Shown here: positions 13,701-27,600 of the stretch, one piece after another | How the letters are laid out: each line of letters opens with the position of its first letter | Numbering within the stretch: position 1 is the stretch's first letter | Origin: Nautilus pompilius | Lineage: Eukaryota > Mollusca > Cephalopoda > Nautilida > Nautilidae | Assembly: GCA_018389105.1 (NCBI GenBank) | Contig: JACATO010000921.1 | Location: 472,001 to 536,000 of the forward strand | Direction: 5' to 3' | DNA: 64,000 nucleotides | Translations under genes and position numbers: made by a program | The notes under the pieces: generated by a model | The model's database searches: none | What the model saw: only the letters and a program-made list of their open reading frames with translations | What the model was told of the DNA's origin: nothing

Positions 13701-16700
13701 ACAGTTATACAACAGACTTGAAACCAAAGATGCATCAAAACATGGAAGATTTAACCCAAGTCTCTCTTTTTGAGAGGGAAGGGGAAGTACACAGAAAACA
13801 ATCATTTTTCCAAGCATCTCCAGTAGCCAAGTTAATTTATAAAAATATTTAAACTAGAGTAATACATTTTCCTTAAGGTAGTCAAGTAATTAACATGGCA
13901 ATGATTTCAGTGAATTGAAGGTAAAATCAAGTCTAATGGTGCTCAAATAAATAAGACACTTACCTCAAATCTATCAATGTGCCTGGCTTTTTGAAGGCAT
14001 TAATAAATGAGTTGGATTTCTTATTAGCATGTGATGCAGTAACCAAAGTAGAATTTCACAAATGAAGGAACCTACTTTCCAGAAAGCAATTTTTATCTGC
14101 AACTGCATGACAAAAATGCTACTTCTGTTTGTTGGTACTGATGTCGGGTCATAGTTGTTGACAGAACTGCATAAGCTTCCAACAGGCAGTTGACTATTCA
14201 CACATACAAAAGAGCTAAAATGTAATGACTACTAAGTGATTTGTATATTGACAAATCAGATTCAAAAACCATGAAAAAAAAAATCTCATTTAGAATTGCT
14301 TTTTAAAAAAAAAAAAGACTATTTTGGATGCTGCACTTCAGTAAAAGCTACTTCAAACCTAAAAAAAAATGGGAATTACAGTAAAACCTCAATTTAACAC
14401 TAAGGGGTTTGTCTGTTAAATCCAGACATTTACATGCTATCTTATATAATGACCATATCTGATAACTTATACACAGAGCACTATACCAGACAGCATCTGT
14501 TGCTTCTCAAGTCCAGTAAAATCTTGATTTAACATGCCGTTTGCTCATGAAAATTACCGCTTAGTAGAGAGAAAAAATGCAAATTGTGCTACATGTACAG
14601 AAAAAATTTTTCTGGGGTAGTATTCATTTGTATCCATCAATCAGGACTGCTCTGAAATGAGATTATATTTAATAGAACTTTTCCACAAAATGCTAGAATT
14701 TATACCCCAATTAAAATAAAATGCTTTAGTTTTTTTTTTTTGTTTAATTCTTCCATTTAGCTCTAGCAGATACTAGAGTTACATCTGATGTGTAGGGCAG
14801 CAGTGATGGCAGTTAGTATATGACCAAGACATCTTCACAGCAAGTCAAAATTTAAAATGGCTTACTAGTAGTTTGAAAGTCTTGGACAAAAAAAAAAAAC
14901 AAAACAAAATTCAACTCGGCAGAATTAAGTCAAGTCAATTGTACATAAACTGAAATTTCCAATTTAGTCTAAAGCTGATTTTAACTATTTGCATCACCGT
15001 TAATTAATGAGATTACTCACCCTTTGGGGTGCCCAGTGTACTTGTCACACAGTATTGTGACCCGATTAATGGAGCCACAGCCATGAAAATGCTGCTCAAG
15101 TTCTTCTGCCGTGGCACCATAATCTACCTGTAAAGCAACAATACATCAGCACATAATAACCATAAAATATATTATGTAAACTCTAACAGTCCAAGTCAAA
15201 ATAGAGATTTACAAATCCTGCCTTTCCAAACCCAGGAGCTGGCTTCTAAAAAAATTTAAACAGCTAAATCAGACTTTCCTACAGGCAGTTTTCCTTTAGC
15301 AATTAATAACTTAGCAAAACAGCCAAAGTCACAATAGAAAATGTGATCAAATGTTAAAAAGTAATATTTCTCGTTTTAACCCTTTCCTCATCAAGTTGCT
15401 AAAAATCAGCCAGATGCTGACATGTCATTGCTTCTTCCAGCTATAAATTGCTTAGTTTTCCTGCAGTGACTTTAGTAGTCAGGCTACTATTTGCATAAAC
15501 AACTTGAATTTACCTAATGTGTTATTATTTATGTGATGAAAGAATTGTCAGATTCTTTCTTCCTGGTGATGTGGTGGTCAAATGTACGTACCTCTTCATT
15601 TAGCTGGTTGGATAGGAAAGGTTTTGAGTAGAGTCATCTGCAGCCAATCAGTGCATCCATATTAGTGCAGTGTTGCACCAAATATTAATGGCACGAGGCC
15701 AACGAATTTCTTCTATGGCTGATACCAAAAAATTTCTCCCAGCACAAAGCTGAAAAATCAAACCACTATGCCACTCGTCACCAGCTTCTAGGTCTAACAC
15801 CTGAACAGCGAGACACCACCAGGGCAAAGTGTCTGTAGCACCAGAATTCTATACAGTCTACTGAATATTACTTAAGTGAGGACAATAGACTTACTGTCAG
15901 AAGTGATGGCAGTGAATGGTTTCAAGGTACAATCAGTACCAACACTTCTGACAGTCTGGTGATTTTACTCAACATTTTTGACTTTCTGCACTAGAAATTA
16001 AAATTTTCCATTTGATTACTGAACTGTGTGCTAAGCCACTTGCACTATTCAAGTTGTTCCATGACCAATTTTTAATCGGGCATCACAGTTTATCTACAGG
16101 AATTACAAAATGCTGTCAAATTCAAAACAAAGACGCACAAGTACTGCTGTAGATGTTTATGCTTAGAAACATTTGCAAACAAATACTTACATTACCAACA
16201 TAAATAGATCTGGAATCTGCTTCAATTTTTTCTTCCATAGTAGGAAAAGTGGCAGCTTTTTCAGGAAACAAAAACAAACAAAAGTAATTCTAAGTGCTAG
16301 CCATACATTTGGGAAAATGTTAAAACTTGACTAACCTCAGTAAAACCAACCAAACCGCATCTTTAACTTGCAATTATTTTTCAAATTATTTGCCTCCAGC
16401 AAGAAATATGAACAAGGCCATGATTCACAGATAAAAGGATTGTTGCAATCATTACTGATCAGACAAATAGAGGCATGCACTAATTGTAGGCCTAAGATTG
16501 AGACTACCCTTGCTAGGTAGAGGAAAAGCACTCTTGAAGAAACAATGGAAATAAATTTTATAACGTATGCACGCACGCACAAAAACTACACTACATATAC
16601 ACATTTTATAATACCTATACCAGAATTGTTTTCTGAAAATAGCAAACTTCAATTTTCTCAAACTCTAATAATCATTTGTCTAAAGCTATGCACATCTGAT

Positions 16701-18992
16701 ACAAATTCAGAGCCAGCACCTGTGCAAGACTTGAGAATCAGCAAACCTTAAACTGCCTGCATTCTAAGAAATTATTTTAACCAAATAAACCACCATTATT
16801 AAGTTGTGCAGCCCCTACTATATCAGAGTATGCTAATGAGTTGAGTCATTTAAAATTAAAAGCAACCCAACTAAAGTTAACCAGCACATACTTTGATTTA
16901 AAGGTCATAAGTAAACAGATTAAATTTACCCCCCCCCACTATGTAAACTTATATAATCTGTTTTTACTAACATGTCGGTGATGTCATATTCATCTGCTTC
17001 TCCACTTCATTCTGCAATTCCTTCAGTTTCTCGGCTTCTTCCTCCATTTCTCTCACTCTTGCTTTAATGGCTTCTAACTCCTGCTTAAATAAAAAAAAAT
17101 AAAAAATCTGTTGACCATGTTGGATAAAAATAATTCATCCATTTTTATGGTTGACTTTTGTTCCCAGTACATTTCAGCTAACCAAATACAGTAAAACTTC
17201 TAAAATTTGGAAAACTGTAGATTCAGACTAGTGGTGGCCCTCATGCAAATTTCAGAATTAAGCTCCTCTTTGGATTATGTGCAAGTTTCAGTTTATGCTA
17301 GCGTAGTCCAGAATCTCAAGTCTGGGTGACTGTCAGCAACTTGCCCAGTGGCCATGATGTTTGTTTACTTCATTGGTAAATAACTGATTTACTCTGGTCA
17401 GTGTTTCACAGACTCAACCTCTTTAAACAGAAAATATTATAAATTTGCAAATTCTTAGGTTACATTGAAATATTTTGCCAAGGTAGGTCACATTAAGAAA
17501 ACAAATGTAAAGTAAAACATTAAAATGCAGCAGCATATTTATCATTAATAAAGAAGCTAGCATTTCCTAGTTAATCACCTGAAAATTTGAAATCCAAATT
17601 TCTTTTAACAAAGCATTCAAAATTTTAGATAGTTATTTCAATTAGATGTTATTTTGCATACCTCTGCTCATTTAATTTGAAGATCTGATACCCAACAACA
17701 GAAGCTCTTGAAGAAATGCAAACTACCATAAAACACTACTAGCATTTTGCAGTCTCTTCAATTAATGATATGAAGGTAGAAAAATCATAGAAGTCAGCTG
17801 CTATTAGTACCAGGAACTTTCAAATAAAACCAAGATAAAATAGAATTTCTGTAATCATATCTTCCTGGGTTTTGGTTTTTAATGTTTCTTGGACTAACAC
17901 ACCACCAAGCTACCATACGTGAACCAGTTGCTATTCCTAAAAGTTTACCCCCCCCCAATCAACCCTGTTCAGTATTTTGGCTGCCCATCAGTATAGAGAG
18001 TATTTTTCTGAGAAAAGCTAATCTATTCCTTAGTAATCATTTGCCTAAGGCCGTAATACACTACAACACGTGCAGGGCTCGTCTGGATCCCGCAATCTCT
18101 AAACTGGCATACCTAGATATATCAGATTTTCAGGAGACAGCCAAAAAGCTGTATACACCCCCCCCCACTTATACTGTGGGGGGTGGGGGTTCTGTTATTC
18201 TACAAACTTAAGGGAACGTAGGGAATCCTGTCAAATTATCATTAACAATAAATGGTGGAAATGCAATAAAGAAAGGACCAGTTTTTACACAGGGCTCGGT
18301 TATTCTCTTAGTTAAAAGAGTCTTGAGGGCAGGTAAGTCACAAAGTTTCGCTGGGTGTCGTCCCCCCCCCCCCGATCGATGAGCGAATGGACGGTGTCAC
18401 TGAATGACGACCAGGGACAACACACCTGTAACTCGAAGAAATGCGTCATGCGCCTCATCTTTATTTAATGATTCCGGGTAGAACCGGCGAGAAGTCGGTG
18501 GGTGAGGAGAGAGAGAGAGAGAAATTTAGGGGAGGGGGGGGAGACTTTTAAAAAATAAATAAATATCCCTACGGGCGAATAAAGGAATTCGTGATGTGGT
18601 TTTTTTTTAGTCCTTTTTTTAATAATATTAAAAAAAAAAAAGGGGGGGTTGGTGGGGAGGCAGAAATATCAAAAATCCGTCTCGGTTCCGACGTCGCCAT
18701 TTTGGAGGAAAACAAAAAGAAAAGAAACAACAAGGATTCGGCCGGGAAGAAAGATGTCGTCGAACAATGGGGCGCAGAAGGTAACGGGGGTTCGCGCGTG
18801 GGGTTGGGGGGGGTGGGAGATTGAAGGGAAGGGACGGTATTGTTGACTTACCGGGTCTTCGACGCCGGACTCGTTGCCCACGGATATCTGCTCGCCGTCC
18901 CCTCCACTATGGTGGCCATGGGAGCCACCATCGAACTCGACGCTTTCCTCCTGAAACGGCTCCTCCTGCTCCCCGTTTTCCATGTCGGCCAT
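4681..18992 (-). CDS. PABPN1: Nuclear poly(A)-binding protein (PABPN1 / Pabp2)
   Basis: Binds nascent poly(A) in the nucleus, stimulates poly(A) polymerase and sets tail length. Seven coding exons, in transcript order: 18992-18852, 17080-16972, 16255-16191, 15127-15021, 13584-13497, 8965-8832, 4726-4681. They join in frame to 229 residues (human 306, fly about 224). Residues 1-47 are acidic with no polyalanine. Residues 48-83 form the conserved coiled coil ([16 protein letters not shown]). The RRM covers about 100-176, with RNP2 IYVGNV at 101-106 and RNP1 KGFAYVEF at 140-147. Then comes the family signature [14 protein letters not shown] and an Arg/Tyr/Pro-rich tail. The usual aromatic end of the family (WYSPY-like) is absent: the last exon adds [17 protein letters not shown] 18992 was chosen because it follows a possible 5' UTR acceptor (TTTGTAG) and gives the family-like acidic start. 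Intron 6 carries a mariner relic. Identity is near certain; the last exon is less so. Confidence 0.95.
6197..6220. repeat. Perfect TC/GA palindrome
   Basis: A TC dinucleotide run turns into a GA run at the centre CTCGAG, giving a loop-free perfect inverted repeat of 24 bp inside PABPN1 intron 6. Confidence 0.9.
7215..8060 (+). mobile_element. Mariner transposase relic (Hsmar1/SETMAR-like)
   Basis: Decayed Tc1/mariner transposon in PABPN1 intron 6, antisense to the gene. Pieces across three frames follow the order of a mariner transposase: an N-terminal block with [13 protein letters not shown], the linker VPHELN, the catalytic-domain block [11 protein letters not shown] and [17 protein letters not shown], a degraded DNARPHVA block near 7795, PANSPDLSP near 7870, and a C-terminal NGIN...CIYGNG block near 7990-8040. 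There are several frameshifts and stops, and the DEKW motif has changed. I could not define terminal inverted repeats, so the ends are approximate. It encodes no working enzyme. Confidence 0.85.
8828..8833 (-). promoter_or_regulatory. PABPN1: In-frame stop inside retained PABPN1 intron 6
   Basis: Reading through the exon 6 donor (AG|GTAGGT) gives Arg215 followed at once by TAG, so a transcript keeping intron 6 would make a 215-residue protein ending PRPRPRYR. Human PABPN1 is reported to autoregulate by retaining its 3'-terminal intron. The arrangement here would suit that, but this is inference. Confidence 0.4.
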
Positions 18993-19330
18993 CCTACAAA
19001 TAAATAACCACACCAAAGGTAGAAGGTTAGGACCCTGCTAGACCCCGGACCGTCCGATACCCAACAGCGCCCGCGCTTTTCGCCGGATGGCGACGGATTG
19101 CGAATTCTCACCTTCGCTCGATTCGAGGCGGAGAGGGAAGGGAAGGTAAGTAGCGGAGATAGAAAAAGAAGGGGTGGGGGTAAAACGGCGACCCACCACC
19201 GGAGACGGCACGAAACTGAAGGGGGGGGCGCGTTGGCGACAGCGCCACCTGGCGATCGCTCGCTGTCCGCAAGAGGGAGCGTAAATTCTCCCCTCCCGCA
19301 CCTACCTGTCCCCGCTGCCTTTCCTTTCGT
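18780..19330 (-). promoter_or_regulatory. CpG-rich PABPN1 promoter and first exon
   Basis: A GC- and CpG-rich patch in otherwise AT-rich DNA covers PABPN1 exon 1 and about 340 bases upstream. TTTGTAG directly before the ATG looks like a splice acceptor, so a noncoding first exon could lie within this patch. I see no clear TATA box. The long open frames on both strands here look like composition effects. Confidence 0.5.
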
Positions 19331-19619
19331 TTTCCCCTCTCGGTGTGAATATTTATTCGTTTTTCGTTTCTTTTGTTTCGCTTTTTTTTTTTTTTTTGTT
19401 TTTTTCCTTTCCCGAGTCCGCACAAAAGTGTGACCATTTCGTGATAGTTACATTTAAATTATTTCGGAGGCCGCTTAAAAATTTAAAAAAAAAAAAAAAA
19501 AACTCGCTCGTTTTAATTATTTTGAATTTTTCCTTTTAAAATAATAATAATAATAATAAATGCAATAACGATGTAGCTGTTCTGGCCATTTATTTTATTT
19601 CAATGATACAATTCTGGGG

Positions 19620-20125
19620 CTAATGGCAAACGCTAGACAACTGAAGCGGACTTCGCTCTCCCGGCTTCACACTGCTTATTTAACCCCAAACCCGTACCCT
19701 CTGTATGCGGATGGGTCTTCGAGATATTAAGCTCCACTGGTGCTTGTAGGCAGCTGAGGAAGCAACACTTCGTTATACGATGTAAATAGGCGCAGATGCC
19801 GAACTGGAATGGACTCCCACGCCCCGTGCGTGAGAGACTGGGTGGCACCATCCGGGTCCCTTACCTGCCCACACCTGTGGGACTTACAGATTTAATCTCC
19901 ACCGGTGGCGGCGGCGTTGGGTTCATCTCTTATAATAATAATAATAATAATAATAGTCCTTCGAAATTCTTACCCTTCTCTACTCGGAAGATTGACTTTC
20001 TTTGTGGCCATAAGGCTTCTGAGGATGGCAAACCCACTCCAACGGAATTGATGTTCGGGAGGTGGTGCGCCTACGGTCATAGGGTCCCTTGGCAGGAACC
20101 AGTTTTCAGAAATCTATACTAGGAA
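19620..20125. repeat. GC-rich block of unknown origin with (TAA)n inside
   Basis: Compositionally foreign to its AT-rich surroundings. It has an open frame on the plus strand (19796-20122) with a run of Asn codons coded by the TAA microsatellite. No protein domain is recognisable. It may be the decayed end of an interspersed element. Function unknown. Confidence 0.3.
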
Positions 20126-23100
20126 CCAGGCTTAAAATGTGAACATCACCCCCCCCCGCGGCTAGCTGATGTGTACTACACAGAAGGGAAACTCGCGAGC
20201 ACTTTAGTAGATTGCACCCCCTCCTGCCTTCAGGAAGAAGTGTGATGGCTGGCTACCTCTCTAGTTTCACAGGTGTAGGATAGACCTCGCCCAACCTGAA
20301 CACAGTGAAGCATTTGCATCAGTACGTGGTGCCATGCAGTGTTGATTGGATCTTGCCATTTTATTTGATGTCTTACATGTCGATTTGGAGTTCGAAGCTG
20401 TCTGATGGTGAGAATAGTAAAACATCATGCAGAATGTTGGTTGCTAAGTTTGCACAATTTCCGATGAGAATTCAAAATTTGCTGCTGAACTGAGAAGAGA
20501 ATATGGCAAATCAATTGGAACTTTTTCTTTTAACATTTTTATCAAGATCTGCATAAGAAATAAAGGGGAGCAAGTTTCTTTATTTCAGTATTTACTAATG
20601 ATAAATTTATTTCTTAAAGATTAAATTTTATTCTCACAAATAGAAATTCATCATCATGTGTAAAATGTGCATTATCACATTCACTGTGGTTTGAACTTGT
20701 GGTGGATACCATAAGCTTAAACCACAATCTGTGATTACACAAACTCTACATCAAAATTAGTTTCAATCATATAACCTCTTTTTATAGTATACTGCAGATT
20801 TTTTTCTTTGTTTGATTTAAGAATTGTGCTGCAGAACACTTAACTTTTGAATGATTTGTTTATGGTGTACTATCTAATCACTTAGCTCACTATGAGCCAT
20901 CATGTAAAATAGACTCTTAAAGTTCTCAGAATTTCATCTTGTGCCAAAAATAGTGGCTTGGTCCTTCCAAGACAATGTTACCAAACAAACCTGTCTCTTA
21001 CTAAGACTCTTCCTTTCTAGACATGGGAAGAAACTGGACCAGTTGGTGGAGATCATCATTAACTATGCTGCAGTCAAACATGAGCTCTCCAGCTCAGCAG
21101 TTTAACCACTGTATGGAAATCTTTTACATTTTGCTCCTGTTCCACCAGCAATTCTTGGCCATATGCTAAACACCTCAATGAAAAAGAAATTGTGCAATAT
21201 TAAACACTTCTACTGTCTCTTACAAGATACGCAATTAAAAGTGTGTTAATTTTTTGGTTTGCATTAGGCGATGAATAACTGCTGTGGACTAACAAGTTGT
21301 TTTTGTTGAAAAGTATTTTTTGGCCATTCTATTATTTTGAACTAATTTTGGCACAAACCTATGTAACAAAGACATGGGACCCAAGAATTACACTAAGTTT
21401 TTAAAACAGATAATGAAAGTTGGGTCAAATTCTATTTCAATGTGAGGTATAATGTCTTATATGGTTTGGTGAAGACATGATAGATCATTTGTAAGACATT
21501 ACGTTTCAGATTGAATGGAACCACTGATACCTCGTTCCCTGTACTTCTATTTAAAGTTGATCAATGAAAGCAACAAAAAAACAAGGATACAACCATTTCA
21601 GAGTTTATCTATTTATACACAAGTTTTGTCTGCAAGTTGGTAACTTTTTTTTTTCAACCTCTAGCTTTAAAATATCCTCTTATTTATAAACTTAAAAAAA
21701 ATAATAAATGAATCAAATTAAAGCAAGTTTAATGTTTTTCCAACAAACTAATTTCATGACCCCTTACATAAACATAATTTAAGTACAGTAAGGATGTTCT
21801 GTCATGCAGTTTGTAAGAATGTTATTTTCAAGCAAAAACTAAACAGCTTTAATTTTCAGAACAAAAATTATTGTGAAAATAGATATGTAGTCATTTTCTC
21901 TTCTCAGCATTACCAGTCAGGAGACCAGTCTTCTTAGTCTATGTGGTTACCATGCAGATACTCAATTGGTCTCACTACAAAAAAGCACAAAAAAAAAAAA
22001 AAAATTGTTTAAGGTAATTCCCAAGACAGCTTTGGGCAACAAAATTTCAGCTAACAGGTCATCACACTCTACATCTGACTTCTTGCCTTTTTGGTTTGTT
22101 CTGTTCTCTTTACAGGCAAGCATTTTTTGCTACGGTGGCTGGAGACACTTGTAAAATATTGATCTGGCAACCTCATTTAATTACAAAGATCAAGAGACTG
22201 CACCAGTTAACCTGTAAAGCACAAGCATTGGATGGACGGACGAATTCTGCCCATTAGGTCAGACTAAAACAAATTAAATCAAAGTACACTACCAACAAAA
22301 AAATCTGTTGACCACAAACATTTTCACTGGAAGAAACTTGTTTTTATCAAGTGAATAAATGCAAAATCTCTCTAAAAGTGCACACTTACATATAGCTTTT
22401 TTTTTTCTCTTTCTGACAAAGATGGAAAATGCTATCAAGGTCGTAGTAATGTTGGCTGCTAGTTTAAAGGAACCTAGAAAACAAGTTGGCGCTACATTCT
22501 ACACCTCATTTCATACTAGGACAACCAATGTTTTGATGTAAAACTTACATTTCAAACTAGGATTGTGCTCCAAATATTGCCAAGTTTACATATTTATTCT
22601 TATAAGCTGTCCCATCTATGAAGGTCTATAAACGTTTGATAGAGAGGTTTTTGGAAGGTGATAAGATACCTTAAGTTCACCGGTTCTCCATGTGAAGAAG
22701 CCAAGACAGCAGCTATCAACCCAACAGGTGGCACCTCATTCCACCCAGTTTTATTATTATTATTATTGATTTTCTGAACTTTATATCAGACAGAAAATGG
22801 TAGGAATATCTTTGATATACCACTTCGTACACATTAGTTTCATCCAATGTTTGCTAGCCATATACAATATGATAAAACTGATATAGCTGCTCAGAAATTT
22901 ACTGGGCTGTAACTGAATTTTGAAAAAGGGATTATGGCAAACATGAGGAAGGTCTGAAAACAAACAAAAAAAGCAACTTCTCATTAAAACTTTAGCTTAA
23001 AAAGTGTCAATGCCAGCAGAAAAACGTAATTTTTAATCAAAACAGACCAGAAAAGAAGAAAAAAAATGCTTTCATGTAGACTGTGGTAAGAAGTATCTCG

Positions 23101-24100
23101 TGTCTAAACCAAATGAAACAAAGACTTTATTCCTTGAAGTTACATTCTTGGTTAATTAAAATGGACACAGAGTATTTCATAACTTTGTTGTCCCTGTGTT
23201 GTTCATAATTTCTCAGTCTGAGAGATTGTCATGAACGATGTGTACTACCAAAAGCCTCAAACAGTGAAGTTCCAGACTTATGTGTAAAATGAGTTTCTCC
23301 AAACTGATAAACTCCTGTGCCACACAATCTGCCATTTTGTTCAGAAGAGGTTAAAACTGTGTAGGAATGCCACAGGAGACATGTCTAAGTCCATCCCATG
23401 ACCCATACTTCACTGTCCACGAATTCCTTCATTTTAATTATTCTAATTTGTAATTTAAATTAATAATAATCAAGGGGAAACTTAAGAAACACGTGTCTGT
23501 GTGCACTCTCAACAATGCAAATTGTCTACATAAGATGGGAGCCCTACCATGGATATACAGTAACAGGTGTTAAACATTAAATAAAAAGATGCAGAAGTTC
23601 ATTGTGCATGCCTTGACATCCTAGCAGGACAATAACTAGATAGTCAGGGGTAGATATATTTTCTTCTTTGGTGGCCTCCTACCTCTCTGTCTACCCAGAC
23701 ATCTTTCTTCAAGCTTCATTTTATTTATAAACTTTATTATGGATTTCTGGAAAGGTTACGAGAACTCGACATTTAGCAGCTGTTGCCATACCCCCCTCCC
23801 CCCACCAGTGGTATGGGCTCCTACTGAAAGACATCTACAGTAATAAAGTTTTAATTTGTTTGTTTATTCTGAAAAATAAAAAAATTTTTTTAAATTTGAA
23901 ATATTGAATACTTCACCAATAATAACACTGATAGTATATATACTATCTTAATCTGCTCAACTGAGCCTAAACATCAACACCAAACAGCCGGGCACTACCA
24001 AAGTCCAGCAGTCAATGGCTTCCGAAAGACTGACATCCAGAGGGGGAAAAACGGGGCAAACAAAGGTGTTCATCAAACCCTGAAGAGAGTGGATGGCTTC

Positions 24101-24106
24101 TTTATT
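24101..24106 (-). promoter_or_regulatory. Candidate FAM210A polyadenylation signal
   Basis: Reads AATAAA on the minus strand about 540 bases after the FAM210A stop. Other copies exist further on, so use is uncertain. Confidence 0.3.
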
Positions 24107-24639
24107 AAGTGGTCATGTTATTTCCTTAAGGTTCTTATTTTAACATCCTGGATGGATTAACCATGCCACCTAAAACACACAATGAACTAAACTAAGATCT
24201 GGAGAAGTTTTTCAGTTTTTTGTTTTGTTTTTTTGAAAGGGCGTTCACCCTGCTGCCTGCAACCCAAGCTGTAAATCAACATTGGATGGCTTGAAAGATT
24301 TTGACTCTAAAAATGGACCAAAAACGTTCCCAACTAAAAGATGGCAAAAGCAAAATCATCTGCATGAGTTCATGAACAGAAAACTTGCTCTTGGGGATAC
24401 CATGCAGGGAACCCCGCATACTTAATTTGAATAAAACATGCACATTTAATTTCTTCTTTCTCTAGCATTTGAAAAAAAAATGTAAAAAGCCATTTTTAAA
24501 ATTAAACATCAAACTTTTTAGCTTCTGCATATTCTGGATAAGCTTCTACATCTCCACTGGATACCTTGGCCTGAATGCATTGTTAAAAAATAGAAGACAG
24601 TTGTCAAGTAATTACACAGCGTATCCACCACTATAGCCA

Positions 24640-27600
24640 TTATTTCGGTCGAGCTTTCTGCTGGGTTCCCTGTCGCCGCTTGCCCTTAATTTCTTTCCTC
24701 TTCTGCTTCAGTTGGTCCTTACTGTCCCGATACAGCTCCCGAAGACGGTCACCCTCAGGAACTGGCTGCATCTTACCCTTGCTGCGCAGGTAACGAATGT
24801 ACATGTTGGTGCCACCAAGGGTAACCGTGTACCTGGCTGGGGTGGCGAGTTTGTACAGAAGATAGACCATTGCTGCTGTGCCAAGGCCTGTATTTGTGAA
24901 TGGCTTCACTAAGGTCTCACCAACTCCCAATTTACGCAGGAAAGGAACAACGTCAAACCCACTAGAATGAAAAAAGCAAATAAGAAAATTATTTTGCATT
25001 TGAAATTAAAAATATGAAAATGCATACTAGGTACATTCCAATGAAGCCCAGGAGCTAGATGCCATCTTGGTGATGCTATTTCAGCCAGACGACTGTCTCC
25101 AGTAAGTTTAATACCCAATACCAATAAATCTCCAGAACTAAAACTTTTTTTCGTAATAAGTTGAACTAAAAAAAAAAAAAAAAAAAACTGAAAGCCTCTC
25201 AATTTTAATTTCAATGTCGGTTTTAGTTAGTTTATCATATGAAAACAAAAATAAAAACTGCAGGTTAAATTCCAAGCAGTCAAATAATTTGCATGGAAAA
25301 CCTGATGTTTTCTTTTCGCCTACCAATGAGATGAGTCAGATTTAAGTCCAAAGAAAGTGGGGCTCAGCAATAATAATTGGAAATGTGCACAAGCTCTATC
25401 ATCCACAAAGATTACCCTGCTTTTGAGCCAGAGAGATAGCTACCAACATAATAATCCATCGCTGTATCTGACACCAGTTGTGGCACTGTGTTAATGCAGC
25501 ATTGGCATTCCAGACCACTTACCACTTGCATGAAGCCTGTTGCCAACTGTCTGTGTTAAAATTCTATGGATGGTTGCTCTTCGGAATTGAGATCATGCTG
25601 TTGAAAAACTGTTTCTTCAGGCAAGGGTGACGAACATAATGATTCTCACTGGAGTTTGTAACCGTTTGATGACCTGAACGAGGCCTCTCCATGAACTGGC
25701 CAATCTGATGCTACCTTCCTGTTAGTGTCCTAGAAATAACATTGCGATGAATATTGTACTGGGAAGCAATGGCAGTTCTGCGTCATCCCTCCCTGAACTA
25801 TCCAAATGGTCTGGTCCATCTCATTTGGTTAAAGGACACCAAGGTATTCCTCAACTGACTTACACCGTGTATTTATAGAAAAAAATAGTAATTAGGTGCA
25901 TGCAGAGATATATACAAATTATGAGAGAGGAGTAATTTGCATGCGAGTTTTCAAGGCTCCTCAGTTCTGGAGATGACTGTAGCATTACATATGTGCAAAT
26001 CATGTTTGGGTTTTTCTTCAATTTGCAGGTTGTCTTCTTCAACTGGAACATAAACACGTTTGAAGACTGCAAGCTTGAAAACTTCTTTTTTTTTTTTGCG
26101 AGTATAAATAAAATAAAATCACAAATGAATAAGGGGACATATTTTAAGTAAAAATTACAATCTGAATTATCTCCCTTTAAATGCAAAGTAAAGTTCAGAG
26201 TTAAAAATACACTGGTTTCCAAAATGGTCAGGTTTCTTCACAAAATGACCAACAGAAGCTTCTATTCATGTAGCAAAGGTTATCAAAGAAATGTGTAAAT
26301 TACAATTAAATTTTATAAGTATAATGAGAAATAAAAAATAGGGAATTCTAACAAAAAATGTAAACAGAAATGAATTAAGATGTTTTCAACATGTTCACGG
26401 CACCAGTTCAATTGCTTTTGTTTATAGCACTGGGTCAAGATGTGCACTATAGGTCAGCACACAGAAGCCTCTTTTGTGCAGCCTCCCTGTGGCCAGACAG
26501 AGATCAGAAGTTGGGTCGGTATTGAAGTTATGCTTTGTCAAGCCAGATGTGGCCTGCAACAATCATCTACCAAGGTTGTAACTCATGGTTGGTCTTTAAC
26601 TGTTTATTTTTTCTTTTTTATATAAACCTTCATAAACAAAATTTCGTTAAAATCTGAGAAATAAACGGGAGGTACAGAACACAAACCCAGGTTGTATGTT
26701 GGTCGGGCCTAGTTTAATTTACCTGGGTAATGTGTGATACACTGTATGAATTTACATCTTACAGAGATGGACATCAAGAACTTTCCAACATCATCTTCAT
26801 CCATAGCAACATCAAAAGATGCTCCAGAAAGTTGTAAAAAAAAAAAAAAAAGAGAGACTACTCTGATAGATTTTTCTGAATAGGCTTATCAGCCTACTGC
26901 TTGCATCCCTATGCAAATATTGTCTATCTGAACCTTAAAGTTCAAACAAAAGTGGCTTCTGAGTATTCTTGGCTACATTCTGATTCCACTCTTGTGCTAC
27001 ACACGTGCAGCAATGTGGCATAAACTACCCTGCTTGGCTAAATGTGCCAAAGATGTAGTTATCTCTACAGAATTCAGGAACTGGAAGAAAACCCTACAGA
27101 AATTTTAAAAACCACAAGAAATCACATGCACTTTAATATTAAATTTCATAAAGAACTACAAAGTATAAATGTACAGCTCCAGAATCAGTGACAACAGGAG
27201 AAAGTGTGCACACAAGAGAACTTCTGAGAATTGTCACTGCTTTACAAAACACAGTACAACAGGATATTGCAATTGGAAAAGAAAAGGAAGCAACAGAAGG
27301 CAATTTTCAGAAGTTACTGCAACTACAAGTCAATGACTATCAACCTAAAAATTCTGGATGTCATAGAAGACAAGCTTTACAAGTGGGCAGATACAAAACA
27401 AGATACTTAAATTATTGAGCAATGCATTTTCCAAGAAGTGAACAAAAATGTTTGTGCAGTTTGGCACGATTACTGATAAAAGTCAGGAAATTTGGGATGA
27501 TCAAAATCTACCTGTGTGTAGTATATTACCAAGTGTCAATTTTGAATGTATTGGTTAAGGCCCAGAAATATCTCTCATCAACAACATTGAAATCCTTATG

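Larger units (their letters stand above)
19331..24639. other. Intergenic DNA between PABPN1 and FAM210A
   Basis: Contains homopolymer runs, two (TAA)n microsatellites (19539-19560 and 19932-19955) and a GC-richer block at about 19620-20125 that looks like an inserted repeat but matches no family I know. The rest is AT-rich with no convincing exon. The last few hundred bases should hold the FAM210A 3' UTR: TTTATT at 24101-24106 reads AATAAA on the minus strand, about 540 bases past its stop. Confidence 0.5.

Noticed and set aside
18848-19437. Long overlapping open frames on both strands near the PABPN1 start
   Set aside because: They arise from GC-rich composition and low-complexity runs. Only the 47 codons of PABPN1 exon 1 have homology and a proper donor.
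19796-20122. 108-residue open frame with an Asn run
   Set aside because: The Asn run is a TAA microsatellite read in frame. There is no recognisable domain or splice support.
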